Positions 15,112-21,552 of a stretch of DNA of 21,552 nucleotides are shown here, piece by piece. The translations under genes were made by a program, and so were the position numbers. Each line of letters starts with the position of its first letter. Position 1 is the stretch's first letter. Below the pieces are notes generated by a model that saw nothing but the letters and a program-made list of their open reading frames with translations, searched no databases and had not been told where the DNA came from. Origin of the DNA: JBBQZU01 sp041749535 (GTDB lineage: Bacteria > Bacteroidota > Bacteroidia > Flavobacteriales_D > Cryomorphaceae). The DNA lies in assembly GCA_041749535.1 (NCBI GenBank), contig JBGTBE010000012.1, forward strand, positions 1 to 21,552, written 5' to 3'.

Positions 15112-15882
15112 ATGAAAACCAAAAAAGAAATCGTAGAAAACTGGTTGCCAAGGTACACAGGTGTACCGCTCGATGGATTTGGACGGTATATTCTGCTCAC
15201 CAATTTTGACGATTATGTGCAGCGGTTTGCGCAGAATCTCGGTGTGGAAGTGCTCGGACAGGACAAAGCCATGCACAGTGCGCACCACGGCAACTTGAGC
15301 ATGATAAACTTTGGAATGGGCAGCGCCAATGCTGCTACCATCATGGACTTACTCAGTGCAATTTCTCCGGAAGCGGTGCTGTTTCTGGGCAAGTGTGGTG
15401 GATTGAAAAAGAAAAACAGTGTTGGGGATTTTATTCTGCCCATTGCAGCCATTCGTGGTGAGGGTACGAGCATGGACTACCTGGCACCGGAAGTTCCTGC
15501 ACTGCCTTCATTCATGCTGCAACGGGCCGTTTCTTCTACCATCAGGGATGTAGGGTATGACTACTGGACAGGTACGGTATATACTACCAACCGCAGGGTG
15601 TGGGAGCATGATGAAAAATTTAAAAAATACCTGCGCTCTACCCGCGCCATGGCCATAGATATGGAAACGGCAACAATATTTGTAGCAGCATTTGCCAATA
15701 AAATTCCATGTGGTGCCCTCCTCCTTGTTACCGATCAGCCCATGGTAGCAGAAGGGGTAAAAACCATTGAGAGCGACCGCAACGTTTCGAAGCAATATGT
15801 TGATGTGCACATTAAAGTGGGCATTGGAGCTATGAATGAACTCGCCACCGATGGCCGTTCAGTAAAACACCTGAAATTCTGA
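15112..15882 (+). CDS. amn: AMP nucleosidase
   Basis: The product has 256 residues, the short Bacteroidota form of AMP nucleosidase, which splits AMP into adenine and ribose 5-phosphate in the cytoplasm. It has the phosphorylase/nucleosidase (PNP/UDP) fold: the phosphate-loop-like NFGMGSANAATIMDLL, the core strand AVLFLGKCGGLKKKNSVGDF, and the ribose-binding motif MAIDMETATIF, ending with a VTDQP segment. It lacks the extra N-terminal domain of the E. coli enzyme (about 480 residues). The overall pattern (GRYILLTNFDDYV near the N terminus) fits the AMP group better than methylthioadenosine nucleosidases, which are about 230 residues. Its stop codon overlaps the holA start by one base (TGATG), so the two are translationally coupled. 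Confidence 0.88.
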   Translation: MKTKKEIVENWLPRYTGVPLDGFGRYILLTNFDDYVQRFAQNLGVEVLGQDKAMHSAHHGNLSMINFGMGSANAATIMDLLSAISPEAVLFLGKCGGLKKKNSVGDFILPIAAIRGEGTSMDYLAPEVPALPSFMLQRAVSSTIRDVGYDYWTGTVYTTNRRVWEHDEKFKKYLRSTRAMAIDMETATIFVAAFANKIPCGALLLVTDQPMVAEGVKTIESDRNVSKQYVDVHIKVGIGAMNELATDGRSVKHLKF

Positions 15883-16886
15883 TGGATTTTAACCAAATAC
15901 TGGCATCATTAAAACGCAAAGAATACAAGCCTATCTATTGGCTTCAGGGCGATGAGCCTTACTTTATAGATGCGTTGACCGATTATTTTGCCAAGCATAT
16001 ACTCGAGCCCCACGAGCAAGAATTTAACCAATCGGTGCTGTATGCCCAGGATGTATCGCCTGCGGAAGTGGCAAGTGCTGTAAAGCGCTACCCCATGATG
16101 GCGCCTTACCAGGTAATAATTGTAAAAGAAGCCCAGAATTGGAAAGACCCTGATGGGCTAGCTTCCATCATACAGCATCCTGTACCTACTACTATTTTGG
16201 TGGTGGCTTACCGCGATAAAAAGCTGGATGGACGTAAGAGTTTTGGGAAGGAGGTTGCCAAGGTGGGAGTGGTATTCAACAGTGAGAAAATGAAGGATTA
16301 CCAGGTGGGCAACTGGATATCCAAACATTGCGCGGACCACAACATCAACATAGACCCCAGAGCGTCAGCCTTGTTGGTTGAATATCTGGGTGCAGACCTT
16401 GGCATGGTGGTCAATGCCCTCGAGACCCTTGTAATCCTGGCAGGCGAAAACAACACCATTACGCCGGAAATTGTGCAGAAAAATATTGGTATAGACAAGA
16501 ATTTCAACATATTCGAATTGCGCAATGCCCTTGGTGAGCGCAACGCAAAAAAGGCCATGCTTATCGCCAGGCATTTTTCGCGAAATGAGAAAGAGCACCA
16601 CGTAATTATGACCACTTCAAGTTTGGTCAAATATTATGGGCAGATTATAAAATATCAGGCATACCACAATAGCATGGATGAGCAGAAGCTTGCCAGAGAA
16701 ATAGAAGTACACCCATTCTTCCTGAAAGATCTACGCAAAGCCGCCCACAACTTCAAAGAAGAATCACTAATGGACGCCATGGAAATACTTTCGGAAATAG
16801 ATTTAAAATCCAAAGGTGTGGGTGCATCAGGTTCTGACTCGGGAGAGCTGACCCGGGAGCTGGTGGTGAGACTGCTCAGCGTCTAG
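15882..16886 (+). CDS. holA: DNA polymerase III delta subunit
   Basis: HolA (delta) opens the sliding clamp as part of the clamp loader. The protein has 334 residues, normal for the family. The N-terminal part contains KPIYWLQGDEPYFIDALTDY, the recognisable strand-turn of domain I in which delta lacks a working ATPase; RYPMMAPYQVIIVKEAQ and the IDKNFNIFELRNAL segment follow, and the C-terminal collar domain includes HPFFLKDLRKAAHNF and SGELTRELVVRLL. The ATG shares its A with the stop of amn. Coupling of a replication protein to a nucleotide-degrading enzyme is striking but, to my knowledge, a recurrent Bacteroidota arrangement, with the HsdR-like gene divergent alongside. Confidence 0.93.
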   Translation: MDFNQILASLKRKEYKPIYWLQGDEPYFIDALTDYFAKHILEPHEQEFNQSVLYAQDVSPAEVASAVKRYPMMAPYQVIIVKEAQNWKDPDGLASIIQHPVPTTILVVAYRDKKLDGRKSFGKEVAKVGVVFNSEKMKDYQVGNWISKHCADHNINIDPRASALLVEYLGADLGMVVNALETLVILAGENNTITPEIVQKNIGIDKNFNIFELRNALGERNAKKAMLIARHFSRNEKEHHVIMTTSSLVKYYGQIIKYQAYHNSMDEQKLAREIEVHPFFLKDLRKAAHNFKEESLMDAMEILSEIDLKSKGVGASGSDSGELTRELVVRLLSV

Positions 16887-16992
16887 AATACCTGCAATAT
16901 GATATTCCTGACCTGTAAACCAAAGTAGAAAAATGGTGAAATCACTTACTCGGATATCACTACATTAGCGCCCACAAAATTTATTGACATAC

Positions 16993-19356
16993 ATGCCTGG
17001 ACTTTTCAAAAATTCTTTAATTGCTCTTACGCTACTATTCATTTCATTTTCAGGATTCTCGCAATATGGAACCATTCGGGGCTTCGTGTATGAAGAAGAA
17101 AGCGGTGAACCCGTAATTTTCACGAATGTAGCACTCAAAGGCACCACCAAGGGAGCAGCAACTGATGTAAACGGATATTTCAGCATCAACCAAATAACCC
17201 CGGGCAACTATACCGTAGAGGTGACCTACCTTGGCTTTGAAACCTATTCGGAGACTGTAGACCTTCCTGCCAATAGAATTGAAAATCTCAAAATATTCCT
17301 GAAAAAGGGTGCCATTAATATAGAAACCGTTGAAATATCTGCCGAAAGGCAGGAAGCCAGAACGAACGTGACCATGGCTGTAACCAAGGCCACACCAAAG
17401 GATATAAAACTCATACCCACAGTAGGCGGCACTGCTGATCTTGCACAGTATCTGCAAGTATTGCCCGGGGTAGTTTTTACCGGCGACCAGGGAGGCCAAC
17501 TTTATATAAGGGGTGGATCGCCTGTTCAAAATATGACCTTGCTCGATGGAATGATCATTTACAACCCATTCCATAGCATTGGTCTGTTTTCCGTATTCGA
17601 CACCGAGATTATCAGAAATGCAGATATCTATACCGGAGGCTTCGGTGCCCAGTTTGGTGGAAGGGTATCTTCCGTAATGGATATTACAACCAGGGATGGT
17701 AATAAAAGAAGAACATCCGGAAAGTTGGGTCTTACCACCTTCGGCGCAAATGCCCTTATTGAAGGTCCCCTTGTAAGACAGACAAATGAAGGAAAAGGAT
17801 CTGTGTCCTATGTGCTTTCTGCAAAACACTCATACCTCGATCAAAGCTCAGAACTTTTCTACGATTATGTGGAAAATGGGCTCCCTTTCACCTTTACCGA
17901 TTTGTATGGCAAACTCTCTCTCAATGCAACCAATGGCAGCAAGTTCAGCCTTTTTGGCTTCAACTTTAGAGATGCTGTGGCTTTCCAGGAAAATTCAAAC
18001 CTGGACTGGGAAGCGCTTGGGGGAGGATTGAACTTTGTGTTGGTGCCTGATGGATCTCCCGTCCTCATTGAAGGGGTGTTTGCAATCAGCGATTACAACA
18101 TTACCCTCCTTGAAGATGCCACTGCCGTAGATATCAATGACGACTCTGGCAACAGCTCAGTGCTATTGCCTCCGCGTACCAGCGCGATCAACAGTTTCAA
18201 CCTGGGCATCAATTTCAAATACTTCAATGGTGACAATGAATTCAAATACGGCATTGAAATAACAGGCTTCGGTACTGAGTTTTCCTTCTTTAGCCCACTG
18301 GGTCAGCAGCTTTCTCAAAATGCCAACAGTACTGAACTCGCCGGTTTTTTCAACTACAAAGCCAAGTTTAACGATCTTATTCTCGACCTTGGTTTCCGTG
18401 CACAGTACTTTGCTTCTTTGCGCGTATTCAGGCCTGAGCCCCGAATTGGTGCCAAGTACATCATCTCTGACAAGTTCAGATTGAAGGCAGCCGGAGGCCT
18501 TTATTCACAAAACCTGATCAGCTCTACATCCGACCGCGATGTGGTAAACCTTTTCTACGGATTCCTTGTAGCTCCCGAAGACCTTCAGGATGAGTTTGTG
18601 AAAGAAGATGGCACGGTGAAAGAAGTGGTAAACCCTCTCCAAACTGCATGGCACGTGTTGGCCGGATTTGAGTACGACATTACAGAGAGAATCAGCGCCA
18701 ACGTGGAAGGGTATATCAAGAATTTCACACAGCTCACGGACATCAACCGAAATAAAATTTACGCATCAGGAACCCCTGGTGTACCCGAGGTATTGTCGAA
18801 TGACTACATCGTAGAATCAGGCGTAGCAAGAGGTATAGACCTGACCCTTAAGTACGAAGACAAGAAGTACTATTTCTGGGTGGTTTACTCCCTTGCCAAA
18901 GTGGACCGCTGGGATGGTTTCACTTCCTACAATCCTGTCTTTGACCGACGCCACAACGTTAACCTTGTAGGTGCTTACCGATTTGGAACAGCACAGCGAT
19001 GGGAGCTCAATGCTCGCTGGAACTATGGAAGCGGTTTTCCCTTTACCCAAAACCAGGGTTTCTATCTGAGAGAGTCTTTCCTGGACGGTATGAATACAAA
19101 TGTGACACAAACAAATGCATCAGGGGTAGAAATTCTCTACGGCCCGCTGAACCAAGGCAGGCTTCCCGATTACCACAGGTTTGACATCAACCTAAAGAGG
19201 GTTTTCGCATTTAGCGAGTTGTCATCACTCGAAGTAAACGCAGGTATTACCAACATTTACAACCGCGAAAACATATTTTACGTGGACCGCGTGTCGGGCG
19301 ACAGGGTAAATCAGCTCCCCTTTCTGCCAAGCCTTGGTGTTCTATTTAGTTTCTAA
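16993..19356 (+). CDS. TonB-dependent outer-membrane receptor
   Basis: The product has 787 residues. A signal peptide (MPGLFKNSLIALTLLFISFS, cleavage near GFSQ) precedes a carboxypeptidase-regulatory-like domain (about residues 25-110: GTIRGFVYEEESGEPVIFTN, GYFSINQITPGNYTVEV). A TonB-box-like ETVEISAE follows at 111-118, then a plug domain (about 125-235: LAQYLQVLPGVVFTGDQGGQ, YIRGGSPVQNMTLLDG, FGAQFGGRVSSVMDI) and a 22-strand type barrel ending in LGVLFSF with the terminal Phe. It imports an unknown substrate using proton-motive force from TonB-ExbBD. No SusD-like lipoprotein partner is adjacent. The ATG at 16993 is preferred over a TTG three codons earlier. An imperfect -7-like TACATTAG lies at 16961-16968 without a convincing -33 element. 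Confidence 0.92.
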   Translation: MPGLFKNSLIALTLLFISFSGFSQYGTIRGFVYEEESGEPVIFTNVALKGTTKGAATDVNGYFSINQITPGNYTVEVTYLGFETYSETVDLPANRIENLKIFLKKGAINIETVEISAERQEARTNVTMAVTKATPKDIKLIPTVGGTADLAQYLQVLPGVVFTGDQGGQLYIRGGSPVQNMTLLDGMIIYNPFHSIGLFSVFDTEIIRNADIYTGGFGAQFGGRVSSVMDITTRDGNKRRTSGKLGLTTFGANALIEGPLVRQTNEGKGSVSYVLSAKHSYLDQSSELFYDYVENGLPFTFTDLYGKLSLNATNGSKFSLFGFNFRDAVAFQENSNLDWEALGGGLNFVLVPDGSPVLIEGVFAISDYNITLLEDATAVDINDDSGNSSVLLPPRTSAINSFNLGINFKYFNGDNEFKYGIEITGFGTEFSFFSPLGQQLSQNANSTELAGFFNYKAKFNDLILDLGFRAQYFASLRVFRPEPRIGAKYIISDKFRLKAAGGLYSQNLISSTSDRDVVNLFYGFLVAPEDLQDEFVKEDGTVKEVVNPLQTAWHVLAGFEYDITERISANVEGYIKNFTQLTDINRNKIYASGTPGVPEVLSNDYIVESGVARGIDLTLKYEDKKYYFWVVYSLAKVDRWDGFTSYNPVFDRRHNVNLVGAYRFGTAQRWELNARWNYGSGFPFTQNQGFYLRESFLDGMNTNVTQTNASGVEILYGPLNQGRLPDYHRFDINLKRVFAFSELSSLEVNAGITNIYNRENIFYVDRVSGDRVNQLPFLPSLGVLFSF

Positions 19357-19456
19357 ACAAAGGACTGTCAATAGCTTAAGGACTTTTGTTTTCAGAAACC
19401 AGACTGATCATGAAAAAACTGTGAGCGAAAAACAACAGCCCTAAGGCATTTATGCT

Positions 19457-19464
19457 TAATTTTA
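19457..19464 (+). promoter_or_regulatory. Possible -7 box for pyrG
   Basis: TAATTTTA differs from TAnnTTTG only in the last base and lies 32 bases before the pyrG ATG. No TTG is seen at the -33 position. The 140-base gap between the receptor and pyrG otherwise shows no gene or clear terminator. Confidence 0.3.
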
Positions 19465-19496
19465 CTCCCCGTAGCGTTACATCTTATCTCTAGTCT

Positions 19497-21122
19497 ATGG
19501 GTCACAACACCAAATATATTTTTGTAACAGGCGGAGTTACCTCATCTCTGGGTAAGGGTATTATATCCGCTTCGCTCGCCAAACTTCTTCAGGGAAGGGG
19601 CTATTCTGTGACCATTCAGAAACTAGACCCATACATAAACATAGATCCAGGAACGCTCAACCCTTATGAGCATGGAGAGTGTTTTGTAACCGACGATGGC
19701 GCTGAAACTGACCTCGATCTCGGGCATTATGAGCGGTTCCTGAACATAGGTACCTCACAGGCCAATAATATTACGACCGGAAGGATATACCTCAACGTAA
19801 TAAATAAAGAACGGCGCGGTGACTACCTTGGGAAAACGGTGCAGGTAATTCCGCACATTACCGATGAGATTAAACATTGCATTAAGATTCTTGGCAATGA
19901 GCACGATTATGATTTTGTAATTACAGAAATAGGTGGCACAGTAGGCGATATTGAATCCCTTCCATACGTGGAAGCTGTGCGACAGCTCAAGTGGGAAATG
20001 GGCCAGGATTGTATGGTTATACACCTTACCCTGGTGCCCTATTTGGCAGCAGCCGGAGAGCTAAAAACCAAGCCCACACAGCACAGCGTGAAGCAACTTT
20101 TGGAGCTTGGCGTACAGCCAGACGTGCTTGTATGCCGTACAGAACATCCCCTAAATGAAGAGCTCAGACAGAAGATTGCAAAATTTTGCAATGTGGCCCC
20201 CGACGCAGTCATTGAATCCATTGATGCGGATACCATTTACGATGTACCCATGCTCATGGAAAAAGAAGAGCTTGACAAAGTAGTGCTTCAGAAATTAGGA
20301 CTGGAGGTAAAAGGCCGTGCCGAACTCTCAAACTGGAGAGACTTTCTTCACAAGCATAAATCACCCCGCACTTCGGTAAGGATAGGCCTGGTAGGAAAAT
20401 ATATTGAGTTGAAAGATGCCTACAAATCCATCGTAGAGTCATTCATTCACGCTGGTGCTGCCAATGAAGTACACGTAGACCTTCACTGGATTCATAGCGA
20501 AGAGCTCGACGCTGATAATGTGAAAAGCCAAATGAAGGGATTGAAAGGGCTACTCGTAGCACCTGGATTTGGAGAGCGTGGCATAGAAGGCAAAATTGCA
20601 GCCATACGCTATGCCCGCGAAAACAACATTCCCTTTCTGGGCATCTGTCTGGGAATGCAGTGCGCTGTGGTTGAATTTGCCAGAAATGTAGCCGGGCTTC
20701 CCCTGGCACATACTACAGAAATAAATCCCCAGACTCCCGACCCAGTGATTGACATGATGGAGGAGCAAAAGTCGGTGAAGAAAAAAGGGGGCACCATGCG
20801 CCTGGGTTCGTACCGTTGTCAGATTACCCCGGATTCCAAGGCAGCTGAAGTTTATGGCACCACCACCATCTCTGAGCGACACAGACACAGGTTTGAATTC
20901 AACGGCGCCTACAAAGCGCGATTGGAAGCTGCTGGCCTCCGTTTTTCAGGCATCAACCCCGAATCGCAACTGGTTGAAATTATAGAGCTTCCATCCCACC
21001 CCTGGTTCATTGGTGTGCAATTTCACCCTGAGTACAAGAGTACCGTTGCCAACCCCCATCCCCTATTTATAGGTTTCGTAAAGGCTGCAGTGAGTATAGG
21101 CAAGGTGCTGGAGAAGGCCTGA
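19497..21122 (+). CDS. pyrG: CTP synthase
   Basis: CTP synthase converts UTP to CTP using ATP and glutamine, the last step of pyrimidine nucleotide synthesis. The protein has 541 residues, full length. The amidoligase domain carries the P-loop GGVTSSLGKG (residues 12-21), the signature KLDPYINIDPGTLNPYEHGE, the metal-binding DDGAETDLDLGHYERF and EIGGTVGDIES. The glutamine amidotransferase domain carries GKYIELKDAY, the oxyanion-hole region VAPGFGERG, the nucleophile Cys384 in GICLGMQ, and the His510/Glu512 pair in FHPEYKS. It is followed 72 bases later by yidC, an order conserved in many Bacteroidota. Confidence 0.98.
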   Translation: MGHNTKYIFVTGGVTSSLGKGIISASLAKLLQGRGYSVTIQKLDPYINIDPGTLNPYEHGECFVTDDGAETDLDLGHYERFLNIGTSQANNITTGRIYLNVINKERRGDYLGKTVQVIPHITDEIKHCIKILGNEHDYDFVITEIGGTVGDIESLPYVEAVRQLKWEMGQDCMVIHLTLVPYLAAAGELKTKPTQHSVKQLLELGVQPDVLVCRTEHPLNEELRQKIAKFCNVAPDAVIESIDADTIYDVPMLMEKEELDKVVLQKLGLEVKGRAELSNWRDFLHKHKSPRTSVRIGLVGKYIELKDAYKSIVESFIHAGAANEVHVDLHWIHSEELDADNVKSQMKGLKGLLVAPGFGERGIEGKIAAIRYARENNIPFLGICLGMQCAVVEFARNVAGLPLAHTTEINPQTPDPVIDMMEEQKSVKKKGGTMRLGSYRCQITPDSKAAEVYGTTTISERHRHRFEFNGAYKARLEAAGLRFSGINPESQLVEIIELPSHPWFIGVQFHPEYKSTVANPHPLFIGFVKAAVSIGKVLEKA

Positions 21123-21145
21123 TCCTTTTGCTGAAAAGTTAAACC

Positions 21146-21175
21146 TTGTCCACTCTTCTGAAGGGTTTATCTTTG
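21146..21175 (+). promoter_or_regulatory. yidC promoter
   Basis: TTG at 21146-21148 and TATCTTTG at 21168-21175 are separated by 19 bases, an exact match to the Bacteroidota -33/-7 consensus. The leader to the ATG at 21195 would be about 13 bases. It gives yidC its own transcription start downstream of pyrG. Confidence 0.7.
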
Positions 21176-21194
21176 TGGCCCTAAATATCCCACA

Positions 21195-21552
21195 ATGGAT
21201 AAGAATTCCGTAATTGGACTAGTGCTGATAGGCATCCTGCTTATTGGATATACCATATACCAGAAACCGAGTGATGAGGAACTGGCCGCGCACCAGAGAG
21301 CGACGGACAGCATAGCCTCGCTTTCTGAAAATTTGAACAATGAAGGCAGCGAAGCCGCTGCCACCTATCAGGCCGAATCAAAAATTGACAGCCTGGAAAG
21401 CGACAGCCTCCGCGCTCTCAGACTAACCGGACTCGAAGATAAGTACGGGGTACTCGCCCCAGTGAGTGAAGGCACCGAAAGGTTTTTCACTGTGACCACC
21501 GAGCAGATGGAAGTAACCTTTTCTTCCAAAGGAGGGGTTCCGGTAAAGGCAA
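21195..21552 (+). CDS. yidC: Membrane protein insertase YidC (5' part)
   Basis: The first 119 codons are visible and the gene runs off the window. The N terminus MDKNSVIGLVLIGILLIGYT is the Bacteroidota YidC start: a short charged segment and one transmembrane helix (about residues 6-22) followed by YQKPSDEELA and a Glu/Ser-rich periplasmic linker with coiled-coil character (SIASLSENLNNEGSEAA). The beginning of the large periplasmic beta-sandwich domain follows (TEQMEVTFSSKGGVPVKA). YidC inserts and folds inner-membrane proteins with or without SecYEG. The catalytic five-helix core is beyond the window, so it cannot be checked here. The identification rests on the N terminus and on the position after pyrG. 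Confidence 0.88.
   Translation, partial: MDKNSVIGLVLIGILLIGYTIYQKPSDEELAAHQRATDSIASLSENLNNEGSEAAATYQAESKIDSLESDSLRALRLTGLEDKYGVLAPVSEGTERFFTVTTEQMEVTFSSKGGVPVKA

Noticed and set aside
15112..15882. Methylthioadenosine/S-adenosylhomocysteine nucleosidase as an alternative call
   Set aside because: The length (256) and the N-terminal segment fit the short Bacteroidota AMP nucleosidases better, although the fold is shared.
17050..17829. A 259-codon minus-strand frame opposite the TonB receptor
   Set aside because: It is antisense to the conserved plug domain, its translation shows no family features, and it is best explained as a shadow frame.
21108..21140. A possible terminator hairpin after pyrG (AAGG/CCTT around the stop codon)
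   Set aside because: The stem is only 4-5 bp and no proper T-run follows; it is not distinguishable from chance.
1..21552. Mobile elements, prophage, CRISPR, toxin-antitoxin or defence islands
   Set aside because: No transposase, integrase, repeat array or small paired genes were found; gene content and composition look uniform and chromosomal.

Overview
The window looks like chromosomal core DNA from a member of the Bacteroidota, probably a Flavobacteriia or Cryomorphaceae-like lineage; the genus cannot be resolved by eye. The main reasons are: a secreted subtilase with a type IX secretion (T9SS) C-terminal sorting domain; a carboxypeptidase-regulatory plus TonB plug receptor; a short GyrB of about 650 residues; the Bacteroidota-only family DUF5606; the pyrG-yidC order; and start regions carrying the Bacteroidota promoter -7 box TAnnTTTG rather than Shine-Dalgarno sequences. 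Coding density is very high. No gap exceeds 200 bases, and I see no tRNA, rRNA, IS element, prophage, CRISPR array or broken gene.

Layout. Bases 1-537 hold the end of an endonuclease/exonuclease/phosphatase-family gene, convergent with gyrB (minus). Upstream of gyrB is a two-gene minus-strand operon: a 1027-residue TPR protein whose stop overlaps the start of a 580-residue outer-membrane beta-barrel. Divergent from it is ftsE followed by a family 2 glycosyltransferase. A family 4 glycosyltransferase (minus) converges on that pair and is divergent from murB (plus). Next come DUF5606 and a T9SS-exported subtilase (both minus). The subtilase overlaps a small PD-(D/E)XK nuclease-like gene (HsdR N-terminal family) by ATGA. 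Divergent from that is amn-holA (AMP nucleosidase, DNA polymerase III delta; 1-base overlap). The window ends with a TonB-dependent receptor, pyrG and the start of yidC, all plus strand.

Functionally most of this is housekeeping: DNA topology and replication (gyrB, holA), nucleotide metabolism (amn, pyrG), and envelope building (ftsE, murB, two glycosyltransferases, yidC, barrel/TPR pair, receptor). No clearly new multi-gene system is visible. The best candidates for undescribed biology are the tightly coupled TPR plus beta-barrel pair and the small nuclease-like protein with an intact active site beside holA. At the regulatory level, two divergent intergenic regions have interlocked promoters with very short or absent leaders, and the gyrB leader carries a perfect palindrome.
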